The notes: generated from the letters alone by a model not told the origin. Shown: positions 20,044 to 30,816, counted from the first letter of the stretch. The stretch is 64,000 bases of DNA from Neocallimastix lanati (nom. inval.) (GCA_016946835.1 JACVTC010000264.1:1-64000), one strand, 5' to 3'. Made by a program: numbers and translations.

Positions 20044-20659
20044 GTCATGGAATGATTTCTTTATTAAAAATTCAAAATTAATTAATCATATATTAAATCA
20101 GTTGAAAACAACGTATTACACACCACCTTTGGAACATATATTTGCTATTTTTAAGTATATACCATTGGAGAAAGTTAAAGTGGTGATGATTGGTGATGAA
20201 CCCTACCAAAAATCATGTGATAGAAGCGATATTGCATTTGCAACACGAAATTCCACTCCTCCTCTTCTATTGAAGCGTATATTTCAAAATATGGAAAGTA
20301 CGGTAACTTCTTTTAAACGACCAATAGATTACCATTTAGATCAATGGCTTAAAAATGGAATATTTTTATGCAATTTTTGTTTTACCCGTCCTGTAGTCGA
20401 TACTATTCCTTTTCATTATTACCTTCTATGGGAACCGTTCATTAACAATTTAGTACAATATATCTCTAATCATCATTCTGTGGTTTTCTTATTATTTGGC
20501 TCTAAAGCCATTTCTTTACGTAAATCAATTAATGAAATAAAATCTTCGGTAGTCGAAGTTCCTCATCCAATCAATGAATATACTAAATTTAAAAATTCAA
20601 AATGCTTCATTAAAGCAAGAGAACTTGCTGGTGAAATTGGTTTTACTTTTGAATGGTAA
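20042..20659 (+). CDS. Uracil-DNA glycosylase-like protein (family 1, D4-like)
   Basis: A 205-aa protein with the family 1 UDG layout. Residues 51-56 are GDEPYQ at the place of GQDPYH; AFATR (F66) matches the uracil-stacking Phe block; WLKNGIFLCNFCFT (102-115) matches W...G.LLLN..LTV with N111; VVFLLFGSKA (147-156) matches VFLLWG..A; and VPHPIN (173-178) matches the HPSP leucine-loop block, keeping H175. The position of the catalytic Asp (D of GQDPYH) holds E53, so glycosylase activity may be weak or lost. In vaccinia, D4 acts with A20 as the polymerase processivity factor and its structural role is the essential one. A similar role would fit here beside PolB and a D5-like helicase. The start overlaps that of rpb2. 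Confidence 0.85.
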   Translation: MSWNDFFIKNSKLINHILNQLKTTYYTPPLEHIFAIFKYIPLEKVKVVMIGDEPYQKSCDRSDIAFATRNSTPPLLLKRIFQNMESTVTSFKRPIDYHLDQWLKNGIFLCNFCFTRPVVDTIPFHYYLLWEPFINNLVQYISNHHSVVFLLFGSKAISLRKSINEIKSSVVEVPHPINEYTKFKNSKCFIKARELAGEIGFTFEW

Positions 20660-21229
20660 AAACAGTGAAAATATTTGTATATATATATATTTTTTTTAAT
20701 TTATTAATAATATTTTATAAATAAAATGTACAAAAATTATAAAATAATTAATAATAAATTTAATAATAAAAATATTTTTTTTAAAAACCAAAAACCAAAA
20801 ACCAAAAAAAAAAATATTTATATATATATTTATAAATGTTAAAGAAAATTTTATGTTAATAATTTTTTAAAATTTTAAAATAACCAAATAAAAAATTGTA
20901 TTATTTTATATATTTATATTTTTTTATTATAACTCAAAAATATTAAAAATTTTTTTTATAATCATAAAATAAAGATATAATATATGAGTCATACATTTAT
21001 AAATTGATATTTCTGTATTTCATATTTATTAATTAAAAAATAGAAAATAAAAATATTTATTTATTCATAATATTAAACATTTATTTATATATTCGTAAAT
21101 TGTGTATTCTTAAATTTTTTATAAACTTATTTTATAAAAATAAATATTTTTTAAATAAAATAGTAATGGAAAATATTTATACTTTATATATACGAATATT
21201 AAGTATTTAAATTTATAAAAAAAATTATT
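20660..21229. other. Intergenic, AT-rich
   Basis: Gap between the UDG-like gene and the capping enzyme gene, both plus. It has an AACCAAAA triplicated phrase near 20784-20806 and TATTTAAATTTATAAA just before the capping enzyme start. No gene is seen. Confidence 0.55.
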
Positions 21230-24055
21230 ATGAATTCATTTATACCATCTATTAATTATTCGTCATTAGAAAAACAAAATAGTTTATTTGATATTTTAGA
21301 ATATATATATGAACAAATAAACATTATTAAAAGTAATTCTTTTTTCAACGATAAAATTTGTAGTTTTGAATTAGAATTTAGACTTCGTAGAAAATATGTG
21401 AATATAGATTTAAAAGATTTTCTTAATGATAATTCTTGTCAATATTCTGAATTTTCTTACAATGAAAATTCAAAAACACGATATAGAATTATATGTAGTT
21501 CGACTTATCCATGTACTGAAAATGAGAACGAAAACGAAACGACAATAACTCCAACTCCACAAAATGAGTTCCAGTTTATGGATATTTCTAAATTTTTAAA
21601 TTATTTAGAAATCAATAAAGACCAAGAAATTACAGAAACCCTAAATAATCATATGGAATATACTAAAAAAATTACCATGATGACATTTTATTATTTTATA
21701 TTTAAAATTAATCTTAGTATCGAAGTATTGTTAGATTCATCACAAATTAAAAGGTATTTAAAAATTGAAGACAAAAGTAAAATTGAAAGTAAAAACATAA
21801 TTAAAAGTGGAAATAGTAAAAATATTAAAATAGAAATATTAAATCAAAGTAATTATAAATATGAAAATATTTCCAATAAAAATGATAACAACAATAATGA
21901 CAGTATATTCAATAAAGACAGTGTATTCAATAATGACAGTATTATCAATAAAGACAGTGTATTCAATAATGACAGTATTATCAATAATGACAATAATTTA
22001 AAAACAGAAAGCAAGTACATTGAAAAGAATAAATCAGAAAAAGAGATCACAGAATATGCAATATATAAAGAAATGAACGATATAGATGCAAAATTTTCAT
22101 TATCTATTTTAAAATATATTACACCTATTGCTAAGAAAAGACGATCTTTTATGATGAAAAATGGTGCTCGTATTGATATGACAGTTTTTGATGATAAGAA
22201 TCAATTAGAAATTGAATTTATGAATAATACTTATCTTGAAAAAGATAATATTATGAATATGATTCATTCGATTATGGTATCGTTAGATTGCTCAAATTTC
22301 ATTCTGGATTATTTATTTTTCTTGATGCCAAATTATGAATTTCAGAAACCAATCACTCCTTCGTTAGATATTTTATATAAAGAAGCAAAAAATTTAATAA
22401 ACGATACATTTTATGTAGCGGCTAAAACGGATGGATTTCGTCGATTAATAATCATAATAAATAATTTGATGTTTAGTATTTCAGAAAACTTTCATGTAGA
22501 ATATATTTGTCAAACAAAGGCCGATAATCATATGGTATTAGATTGTGAATACCTCGATGGTAAATTCATTCCGTTTGACTTAATTTATTATAATGATGAA
22601 GATTTGAGACATAAATCTTATTCCGATAGAATAAATATTATGAACGCTATTAACTTTGAAGAATTCAATAACAAAATAATAAAAAAAAATATTACTAAAT
22701 GTTCCTCTTTTTCGGAATTACAAAATTTCATAATTTCGTTTAATAAATTTGACAATCCATCTATACCAAATGACGGTATCATTATTACAAATGGACAATC
22801 ATCCTATTACGACAATGTAAAAGTTTATAAAATTAAAACTAGAAATACTGTAGATCTACGATTTAATGGAAGATACTTTTATGCTCGAGATCATTTAATT
22901 AAAAAATCAACAGTAAATTTACCATTTTCGGAATATAAAGAAGTTTGCCTACGCTATCATCAACATAAAAAATTTTATTCAACAAAAAATATTAAAGATG
23001 TTCCAAATAATAAAAATAATAATAGAAATAATAACAAAAATAATAATAATAAAAGTAATACAGAAATAATAGATAATAAATTTTATTGTTATTATTATCG
23101 TAAACAAGTTGAAATGATTAATGATGTACCAACCAAAACACGTGTTGTTACTTATCATTTAGTCAGAGAAAAAAAAGTCCCATTCATTGTGGAAATTAAC
23201 TTAGACAACAATTCATTCGTTAAAGAGCGGAAAGACAAATATACTTCTAATAGCATAAACACCTTTAATAGTATACTAATTGCTTCCTACCAAAAAGTAA
23301 ATCTTGAAATATTTACACCTTCTTCAACTGTTTTAATGCGTAAATATCACAACATCATTAAGCAAAATATTCTTCATAAATACAAAGGTAATCTATTAGA
23401 TATAGGAACAGGAAATGGTGGTGATCTTCACAAGTGGAAAAATTTCCGTAAAATTGTTTGTGTCGAACCTGACCATGAAAAAATAAAAGTTTTGAAGGAA
23501 CGTATTTCTAAATCCGAAATTCGTAATCGTATCTCAATACTTCAGAATACTATTCAGAATGTAGAACTAAAAGATATTTATAATGTTGCTACTTGCTTTT
23601 TCGCTCTAAATGATTTTACCTACACTAATATTTCCAGGATGCTCAGTAATATCTCTAAAAATATAAATGGAATTTTCTGTTTAGTATTTTTTGATTATAA
23701 TTTATTTTCCAGCGATATTGATTCATCCTCCATTACTTATAAACAATGTATCCAACTAGAAATTAACCAATTTCTTGATATAATAGATAAGTCGTCACAT
23801 ATTTATTTATTAAGTTCACTTAGATATGCTCATTCAGAATGTGATAATATTATGTATATTAATATTACAGATTCTTATGTCATTAATCATTATGAATGTG
23901 CTATTAATAGTACACGAGTTAAAGAAATATTTGTAAAGTATGGATTTAAACTTTTAAATGAATATAAAATTGATCTTTTTCCTTTCCTTGATAACTCACA
24001 AATTTCATATACTTCAAATATCAAAGTTATTGAATTTTCAAATATTAAGGAATAA
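21230..24055 (+). CDS. Three-domain mRNA capping enzyme
   Basis: A 941-aa protein (vaccinia D1 844, ASFV NP868R 868). Domain 1 is a tunnel-type RNA triphosphatase: the strand FELEFRLRR (about 43-51) and a later QLEIEFMN (about 324-331) supply the paired acidic metal-binding ExE sites. Domain 2 is the guanylyltransferase: AKTDGFRR with the GMP-accepting lysine K399, DCEYLDGKFIPFDLIYY (motif III) and KVYKIKTRNTVDLRF (motif V). Domain 3 is the guanine-N7 methyltransferase: LLDIGTGNGGDLHKW (about 722-736) and VCVEPD. An Asn-rich repeat insert (about 215-265) splits domain 1 and another (about 590-615) follows domain 2. All key residues are kept. It would cap transcripts made by the element's own polymerase, outside the nucleus. 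No separate D12-like stimulatory subunit is recognised. Confidence 0.95.
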   Translation: MNSFIPSINYSSLEKQNSLFDILEYIYEQINIIKSNSFFNDKICSFELEFRLRRKYVNIDLKDFLNDNSCQYSEFSYNENSKTRYRIICSSTYPCTENENENETTITPTPQNEFQFMDISKFLNYLEINKDQEITETLNNHMEYTKKITMMTFYYFIFKINLSIEVLLDSSQIKRYLKIEDKSKIESKNIIKSGNSKNIKIEILNQSNYKYENISNKNDNNNNDSIFNKDSVFNNDSIINKDSVFNNDSIINNDNNLKTESKYIEKNKSEKEITEYAIYKEMNDIDAKFSLSILKYITPIAKKRRSFMMKNGARIDMTVFDDKNQLEIEFMNNTYLEKDNIMNMIHSIMVSLDCSNFILDYLFFLMPNYEFQKPITPSLDILYKEAKNLINDTFYVAAKTDGFRRLIIIINNLMFSISENFHVEYICQTKADNHMVLDCEYLDGKFIPFDLIYYNDEDLRHKSYSDRINIMNAINFEEFNNKIIKKNITKCSSFSELQNFIISFNKFDNPSIPNDGIIITNGQSSYYDNVKVYKIKTRNTVDLRFNGRYFYARDHLIKKSTVNLPFSEYKEVCLRYHQHKKFYSTKNIKDVPNNKNNNRNNNKNNNNKSNTEIIDNKFYCYYYRKQVEMINDVPTKTRVVTYHLVREKKVPFIVEINLDNNSFVKERKDKYTSNSINTFNSILIASYQKVNLEIFTPSSTVLMRKYHNIIKQNILHKYKGNLLDIGTGNGGDLHKWKNFRKIVCVEPDHEKIKVLKERISKSEIRNRISILQNTIQNVELKDIYNVATCFFALNDFTYTNISRMLSNISKNINGIFCLVFFDYNLFSSDIDSSSITYKQCIQLEINQFLDIIDKSSHIYLLSSLRYAHSECDNIMYINITDSYVINHYECAINSTRVKEIFVKYGFKLLNEYKIDLFPFLDNSQISYTSNIKVIEFSNIKE
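21893..21992. repeat. In-frame tandem repeat in the capping enzyme gene
   Basis: About five units of 18 bases of the form AATGACAGTATTATCAAT / AAAGACAGTGTATTCAAT, giving repeated N-(D/K)-D-S-(I/V)-(I/F). It lies in the insert within the triphosphatase domain. Confidence 0.85.
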
Positions 24056-24518
24056 TAAATTTAAAATTTTTTTTAATTATATTTTTTTAATTTTTTAAAA
24101 AACTAAGAATTTTAATATAAACACATTAATAAAATATTTTGGTGTAATTTTCCTTTTTTTTTTTTTTTAAAAAAAATTGAAATATTTTAAAAAATTATCA
24201 AAATTAAAAAAATAAAAAAAATAAAATAAAATAAATAAAATATAATAAAAAATTTATGTATTTTATATTATATTATAAAATATTAAAATATATATAATTA
24301 TCATCATGATTAATACCAAATTTTTTTTTTTTAGCTTTATTTAATTTTATATATATAAATATATACTATATAATATATATATATGCATAAATAGTAGAAT
24401 ATTAATTAATCATATAATTAAAAAATTAATTATATAAATATATAATTTTGATTTTTATATTTCAATATTTAAAAATTATAGATAGAAAAGTGTATTATTT
24501 AATATTTATTTTTTTCAG

Positions 24519-24564
24519 TAAAGAGGTCTAGCGGAAACAATATCCGATTATGCGAAAGCATACC

Positions 24565-24568
<4 letters not shown>
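24519..24568 (+). ncRNA. Candidate structured RNA element with GAAA tetraloop
   Basis: TATGC (24549-24553), loop GAAA, GCATA (24558-24562) form a perfect GNRA-capped stem. Flanking TCCGAT and ACCGAAT form a near-symmetric internal loop and ATAT arms could extend it. Upstream is AGGTCTAGCGGAAAC. A long (AT)n run follows at once. I could not match it to hammerhead, HDV, twister or group I/II intron signatures. Strand and function are unknown; a DNA-level role such as a replication site is equally possible. Confidence 0.3.

Positions 24569-24598
<30 letters not shown>
24567..24598. repeat. (AT)n dinucleotide tract
   Basis: About 30 bases of alternating AT directly after the hairpin patch; likely length-variable. 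Confidence 0.9.
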
Positions 24599-24603
<5 letters not shown>

Positions 24604-25252
24604 CAAATTAAAATATAATTATATTTATTAAAAATTTTTAAAACTTTTGTTTAAAAGAATTAATTATATTAACATAATTAAATTTTTATTATGAATGAAT
24701 ATTTTCAATATATTACTAATAAATATTGAGTATCTATATATTTATTTTAGTAATAATCAATAATAACTACAATCCAAAATATTGTTTTAAAAAATATAAT
24801 AAACCATGAACATATTTTTTTATTTCATAGTTTATGATCTATTATATTTTTTCATCAAATTTATTTTTTATTATAGCTTTTCTAATCTATTTTTAATTAT
24901 TATTAACTTTTTTTTTTTTTTTTTTTTAATTGTTTAATTTTTTTTTTTTTTTATTTAATCTATGGTAAATAATTATTTTATATCTATTAACTTTTATTTG
25001 TTTAAATTTTTATTTATTTTTTTTATATGAATATATTTTTTTTTAATTATTTTTTTATTTTATTCAAATTTTTTTTTTTTTTTTAATTTAAAATAATTTC
25101 ATAAAAAAACTATTTTAGTATTAAGAATAAATTTTAAACCATTATATAAAATTAATTAATACAATTTATATATATTTATTTTTTATATATATAAATAATA
25201 CTATTAGTAAATACTATAATTTTTAATTAATAATAATAAATAATTATATTAT

Positions 25253-28200
25253 TTAATAATATCTATGGAAATATTTTATGTATTCAATATTTCTTTTCTT
25301 TTTATTTCCATATTTGTGTTTATTTATTGGTGGATTTTTAATACGTGGACTTTCAGAATTAATTTTATCCGAATTTAATTTATTATGAGTCACCAATTTT
25401 TTAGGTAAAGATAATTTTTCATAATCTTTTTCGTTAGTATCATCTTTATTAGAAATTCTTTTCATTAAATTAATAGATTTAGATTCGAATGAATTATATC
25501 CTTCATTCATTTCTTCATAAGAGCTACTAGGAGTAACCCCAGAATATTTTATTATTTCGTTTCTTTCATTTAAACAAACATTTTCTATTTGTTTTTGAAC
25601 ATTTTCTTTTTGATCCTCATCCATATTATTAATTATATCCTTATCATTAACTTCATCAATAACCGAATCGATGGTAAATTTTTTATTATTATTTATATTT
25701 TCTATTTTAGCATCTGCAATAATGTTATTTATAAATCTAGTTTCAGTTTGTTCTGATGTTTCAAAATATTTTATATTATTATTTTTAATATTTTTAAATA
25801 ATTTTCTACTTGATTCTAACTCATTTACAGAATTAACCATGTCTTCATCTCTATAATTTGGTAATTCATTTTCTGTTATTTTGTATCCTAAATTATAGGA
25901 TTCTTTTATCCCTAATAATTGATGATTATTGGTTGATGAATCAACAAAATTTTTCAAAACTTCAGTATTTGATGTGACCTTATTATCTTTTATAATTTTA
26001 TTATAGTCTTTATATGATGCTTCATAAACTGAACTATCACCAAATATATATTCTTTAGCATCTTTTATAGTTGTAATATCTTCAACACTTTGATATTTTT
26101 CGGTATTAAAATTATCTGGATTGCTTTTTATAATTTTATTTTCAATTTTATTTTTTATTTTTACACGTAAATGATTAAATATTTCATATAAGTCAGGATC
26201 ATCAGATATATAAATATAATTTATTTCATTATTTTCCCTATCAAAACTTAACGTCGTAGCTACTAATTCATTGTAACAATTTATTAATTCAATTAAATGA
26301 TATGCTTCATGGTAATGTCCATCTGGTTGTTTATACCTTTTCATTATATTAATTTTCTCCATAATTTTTTCTTTTATATCATTAATTCTATTAACAGAAT
26401 TTATATGTTCCTCATCGGTATTAATATCATAGAGATCATCCTTTAATTTATCAAAATAACGCTTTACATACATTTTTGAATTAGGATCATTAAATATATA
26501 ATCTTCAATATCCACTTCACCTATAACATGGTCAGAATTTAATATGTTTGTTGATTTTACATTAATTTTTTCGATACCACTAATCGTATCTTTATATGAT
26601 AAAAGATGATTTTGTACTTCTTTATCATCGGAATAATCTTTATTTAATTTACTAACAATACCATTGGTTAACTTATAAACACTTTCTGAATTATTTACAA
26701 AATCATTCTTTTCAAAATTGGTTTTATCAAATATTTTTTCTAATTCAATCATTCTATCAAATAGATTTAATAAATCGGATTTAAATTTTTCTTTACTTTG
26801 TTTACTTCCAGTAGCTTTCATGTTTTTAAATTTCTTTAATAAATATTTTAATTCCTTGTTTCGATTTTCTTTTCCCGATTTATTATTTATATCCATATCA
26901 TCAACTAAATTAATATTAGTTATATCTTGATCATATTCGTTTATTAAATCGTGTAAATTATTATATGTTTCGTGTAATTCATCATTTACATATTTAGATT
27001 CTGGATCTATATTTAACGTTGGTGTTTCTACTTTAATAAATGTTACTCCCTTTTTATGAACAACACCATCGTCATCGTGCTTAGTTCTATAATGTCTTAT
27101 GATATCGCTACATAATTTAAACATATCATCTATATCATATTTATTTATATTTCTAATAGATTTATGATTTAAATAGTTTGCACTTTTATAACGATAATCT
27201 AGGCCTTTTACAAATTCAAGTAAATTATTAATTAATTTCTCACTTTCTTCATCACTCATATTATCTATATTTTCAAAACTTTCCAAGGAAATATTTAGTA
27301 CATTGGTTAATGTTTCAGCATTTTTACATAATTCTTTTGGATTAGATATGCTTTTTTCATCATTTCTTACAATAATATTTTTGGAATCATATTTTTTGAG
27401 AATTTTTAAGGATTCAATCAATTTTTCTTCTACTCCATAATTCTTAGATACTTTTGTGTATCTTAAGCATTTACCTGAATTTCCTCCTGATAAACATCCG
27501 TTTCGATGATTCTTTATCGTTTTCACTTCATTCTGTAAATTAATAGAGGTCTTAAGTTCATTAAATCCAGAATTGAATTCATTTTCTTCATTATAATGTA
27601 ACATACCCTGATTACCTTCACATAAATCATCATTTATTATTAAATTGGAATAATTATTAAAAATGTTTACTTCATCATTAGATAATTTACAATATTTATT
27701 AGATTCATTACTATTTCTTTTATTTAATAATTTTTCCCCAACTTGATTCATAAAAGATATATCCGATTCATTACTATTATTATTTTCATCCTTGATATTT
27801 AAATTACTATTATCAATTCTTAAATTCAAAGCTTCTGCTTTTACCAAATTTATGTCGTATTCTCCATTATTTTGAATTTCATATTTTTGCTCAATAGATT
27901 TACTATTATATATTCCATTACCTTCAGAACTTTTAATTGCATAAACTTCGGGTTTTACTATATTTCCATTAGCATCTTCAAATTCAAATTCGCATTCAGC
28001 AACAAGTCCAATACCAGGTTTTACTATGTATTCTGTATTATCAATCGTCATCCTTTCAACCTTTCTATTATTCACCATTTGATTTAATTCTGAATATTTA
28101 TATTCCATAGGGCTATGGTGATCGTCAACTGTATACTTTTTATTTTCTTCATTTTTTTGAAGTGCAAAACTACTAATACTTTTTTGACTTTCATCATTGT

Positions 28201-30736
28201 GGATAATAAATGTGAAGTTATCTATGCTCTTACCTTTATCTTTACTATTATAATTAACAATACTAAATGATATTTTATCTTTATTTACATTTTTAAACTC
28301 TTCTCGACATTTCGACGATTTTATACAATGAACAGCCATAACTTTATATAATTGTTTTTTTTCGTTATCATAATTAGACTCTTCGTCATCATCTTCCCAA
28401 TATTTTCGAATAATATCAGATTCAGATTCATTAATATTATTAATGTCAATATCATCTAATTTATTTTCATCAACTTCAGATATAAATTTCTTAAAGTTTT
28501 CATCTAATTCATTATTCGTAGAAAAATGAACATTAATTTCTTCAGGAGCTAATTCGAAATATTCAATATTACCATCATCAAGAGTATTGTAGGATTTGAT
28601 TATACGTGATAAAATATTTCCTTTCTTTATGGTATTTAATGGACTTTCTTTATATAATAACTTTCCTTTCTCTTCGTCAAAATAAGTTTCAAAATGTTCC
28701 GAATATTGAACTACTGCCATATCATATAATTTCCTAAATTTATCTTCTAGTGCTTTACCTTCTAGATTTCTCAAACTAGGAATAATATCTTTAATGCTTT
28801 TCTTCACTTCTTCTCCGTTTTCTATGACATTAATTGATATTGGAACTAACTCTCCGTTTTCATTAAGTTCTTTAGCTAAACTTCCATCTTCTCTACCGGC
28901 CGCAAGTATTGTAAATGCTGCTCTTTCTGCAAATTTTTCAATTTCACTTTTTTCATCTTTATTTGATTTTATAGAATTTTCATTCATTTGTTGAAACTTA
29001 TTGATCTGATTATCTATTCTTAATATATTTGATTCAATATTAGGATTTTTACAAACTTCTGATGCAATACTTATCAGAGGTTTAGCACTATTAACTAAAT
29101 TTTTTAATTGTTCTAATGCTTTATCATATCTTTCGTCATTCGTCCTATCCATCGAATCTGACAATTTAAATAAACAGTTATTGATATGCTTTTCCAATTT
29201 ACTAATCGATTTTTCTATCTTTTCTTGATATTTCGAAAAACTCTTTTTTGACATTTTATCTTCATATTCTCCAATTGTTTCAATAAACGAACCCATCTCA
29301 TGTAATAATTCATCAATATTGTTAATAATAGGCTTTCCTTCTTCATCCAAATAAATTTCTGATACGTTAATTGTTCCATCCTGATTATATTTTAAATTCT
29401 CCATTTGGATATAATCATCATATTCTGAAGCTGCTTTTAAGTATTTCACAAATGTTCTAGTATTATAGTCTTGATATGTTTCTAAATTATTCATAAAGTC
29501 ACTTTCTCCCATCTTTTCTGAAACCGTGTTAATTTCATTTATATCTTCGGAATTTCTACTTACTGAAGTTTGATGCTCCAATAATTGACTTTTAATTTTA
29601 TAACCATCAATTAAATCAGATAAATCACTGTCTTCAGATGCTTTACTCATAAACTCTAAAACTGCATTAGCTTTAGATTCTGTTGACTTATCAATTAATT
29701 TATCAATATCAGTTTTACTAGGCGCAAAAATTTTATTATTACCCCAATTATAGCTAATAGAATTAGCATCATTCTTATCAATGGAATTCTCAATGGATTC
29801 AACTCCAAATTCATTACGATTTTCTTTAATAATACTATTATATCCTTGATTTATTTTTTTCGTAGCAATATAATTTACACGATTCATCATATCCTCATCT
29901 AATTCAATATGTTGAATAGACTTCGATTGATTATCTGATGTTAATATTTTATTTTGTAGAATACAAACAGAAATTAATTCATTATAATTATTCAATAATT
30001 TCATAAAGTGTTCAACTTCTTCAAAGTGATTATTTTCTGAATCATAATTCTTAATTTGTTTAATCTTTTTGTTAATATTATTTTCCAACCTTTTAATACT
30101 TTTATAAACATCTTCATCTAAATAGTCATCGTTTTGTTTCATTGATAAAACTTTAGATTTTAAATTATCAATAAAACTTTTTATATAATTTTTGGAATTA
30201 ACTTCATTACTAATATATTCTAAATAATCATTATCATACAATTCTTTGATATAATCTAAATTAATAATATTAGTGGATGTATACTGATCAAAACTTGTAT
30301 TAGACTCTAAATTTTGAATTTCCTCATCATCCGGAAATTCTTTTTTCAATTTTTCAACTAATGTATTCGAAAGTTTATTTATTATTTCAAAATTATTATT
30401 TATTTCGCCAGTATAATAATTATCAATAATATTTGCGCTATTAATTTTCTCAATTTTTTTATATACATTTAATAACTTCTTTTTATAAGCATCTTTTTCT
30501 TTTTCATCTATTTCCATATTTTTTATATTATCACACAAATTCTTAATTTCATCCAATCGTTCATCATTAATAATATTTTCATTATTAATATTAAATACCA
30601 TTCCAATATTAATATCATCATTATTGTATTTTATGGATTTATACAATTCATTAATAGAATCAATTAGTACTTCCTTGTAATATATTGATTTATTATTTGG
30701 ATAAAAGTCTCTTTTATATATTTCTTCATTCCCCAC
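25253..30736 (-). CDS. Largest open part (1,827 aa) of the secreted multi-module locus
   Basis: An Asn/Asp/Glu/Lys-rich, mainly helical protein segment of unknown function. It contains an internal duplication. A helical module at about residues 40-270 (ending EVEHFMKLLNNYNELISV) recurs at about 1260-1490 (ending EAYHLIELINCYNELVAT), each followed by repeated short helices. Between them is a strand-rich section (about 600-1000) with only a few cysteines (HCIKSSKCR, NGCLSGGNSGKCLR). The N-terminus has no signal peptide of its own, and the C-terminus is basic (KHKYGNKKKR). Codon and base use are as AT-rich as the rest of the cargo block. Whether it is made as a protein by itself is unknown. Confidence 0.6.
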   Translation of the reverse strand: MGNEEIYKRDFYPNNKSIYYKEVLIDSINELYKSIKYNNDDINIGMVFNINNENIINDERLDEIKNLCDNIKNMEIDEKEKDAYKKKLLNVYKKIEKINSANIIDNYYTGEINNNFEIINKLSNTLVEKLKKEFPDDEEIQNLESNTSFDQYTSTNIINLDYIKELYDNDYLEYISNEVNSKNYIKSFIDNLKSKVLSMKQNDDYLDEDVYKSIKRLENNINKKIKQIKNYDSENNHFEEVEHFMKLLNNYNELISVCILQNKILTSDNQSKSIQHIELDEDMMNRVNYIATKKINQGYNSIIKENRNEFGVESIENSIDKNDANSISYNWGNNKIFAPSKTDIDKLIDKSTESKANAVLEFMSKASEDSDLSDLIDGYKIKSQLLEHQTSVSRNSEDINEINTVSEKMGESDFMNNLETYQDYNTRTFVKYLKAASEYDDYIQMENLKYNQDGTINVSEIYLDEEGKPIINNIDELLHEMGSFIETIGEYEDKMSKKSFSKYQEKIEKSISKLEKHINNCLFKLSDSMDRTNDERYDKALEQLKNLVNSAKPLISIASEVCKNPNIESNILRIDNQINKFQQMNENSIKSNKDEKSEIEKFAERAAFTILAAGREDGSLAKELNENGELVPISINVIENGEEVKKSIKDIIPSLRNLEGKALEDKFRKLYDMAVVQYSEHFETYFDEEKGKLLYKESPLNTIKKGNILSRIIKSYNTLDDGNIEYFELAPEEINVHFSTNNELDENFKKFISEVDENKLDDIDINNINESESDIIRKYWEDDDEESNYDNEKKQLYKVMAVHCIKSSKCREEFKNVNKDKISFSIVNYNSKDKGKSIDNFTFIIHNDESQKSISSFALQKNEENKKYTVDDHHSPMEYKYSELNQMVNNRKVERMTIDNTEYIVKPGIGLVAECEFEFEDANGNIVKPEVYAIKSSEGNGIYNSKSIEQKYEIQNNGEYDINLVKAEALNLRIDNSNLNIKDENNNSNESDISFMNQVGEKLLNKRNSNESNKYCKLSNDEVNIFNNYSNLIINDDLCEGNQGMLHYNEENEFNSGFNELKTSINLQNEVKTIKNHRNGCLSGGNSGKCLRYTKVSKNYGVEEKLIESLKILKKYDSKNIIVRNDEKSISNPKELCKNAETLTNVLNISLESFENIDNMSDEESEKLINNLLEFVKGLDYRYKSANYLNHKSIRNINKYDIDDMFKLCSDIIRHYRTKHDDDGVVHKKGVTFIKVETPTLNIDPESKYVNDELHETYNNLHDLINEYDQDITNINLVDDMDINNKSGKENRNKELKYLLKKFKNMKATGSKQSKEKFKSDLLNLFDRMIELEKIFDKTNFEKNDFVNNSESVYKLTNGIVSKLNKDYSDDKEVQNHLLSYKDTISGIEKINVKSTNILNSDHVIGEVDIEDYIFNDPNSKMYVKRYFDKLKDDLYDINTDEEHINSVNRINDIKEKIMEKINIMKRYKQPDGHYHEAYHLIELINCYNELVATTLSFDRENNEINYIYISDDPDLYEIFNHLRVKIKNKIENKIIKSNPDNFNTEKYQSVEDITTIKDAKEYIFGDSSVYEASYKDYNKIIKDNKVTSNTEVLKNFVDSSTNNHQLLGIKESYNLGYKITENELPNYRDEDMVNSVNELESSRKLFKNIKNNNIKYFETSEQTETRFINNIIADAKIENINNNKKFTIDSVIDEVNDKDIINNMDEDQKENVQKQIENVCLNERNEIIKYSGVTPSSSYEEMNEGYNSFESKSINLMKRISNKDDTNEKDYEKLSLPKKLVTHNKLNSDKINSESPRIKNPPINKHKYGNKKKRNIEYIKYFHRYY

Positions 30737-30816
30737 TTAAATTATTTTCTTTCATTTTTTGTTCATGATTTATGTAATATTTAACTAATTTAGAATTAAG
30801 CTTTTCCACAAATTCT

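Larger units (their letters stand above)
24056..25252. other. Core/cargo boundary region, 1.2 kb, with a GNRA hairpin
   Basis: Convergent gap between the capping enzyme and the large secreted-protein locus. It is dominated by poly-T and TA runs. One patch at about 24519-24568 is clearly less AT-rich and contains a perfect hairpin (see 24549-24562). No gene is seen. Confidence 0.65.

Noticed and set aside
24519-24568. Hammerhead, HDV-like ribozyme or group II intron domain V
   Set aside because: No CUGAUGA core, no HDV pseudoknot pattern, and no AGC triad at the base of the GAAA stem.
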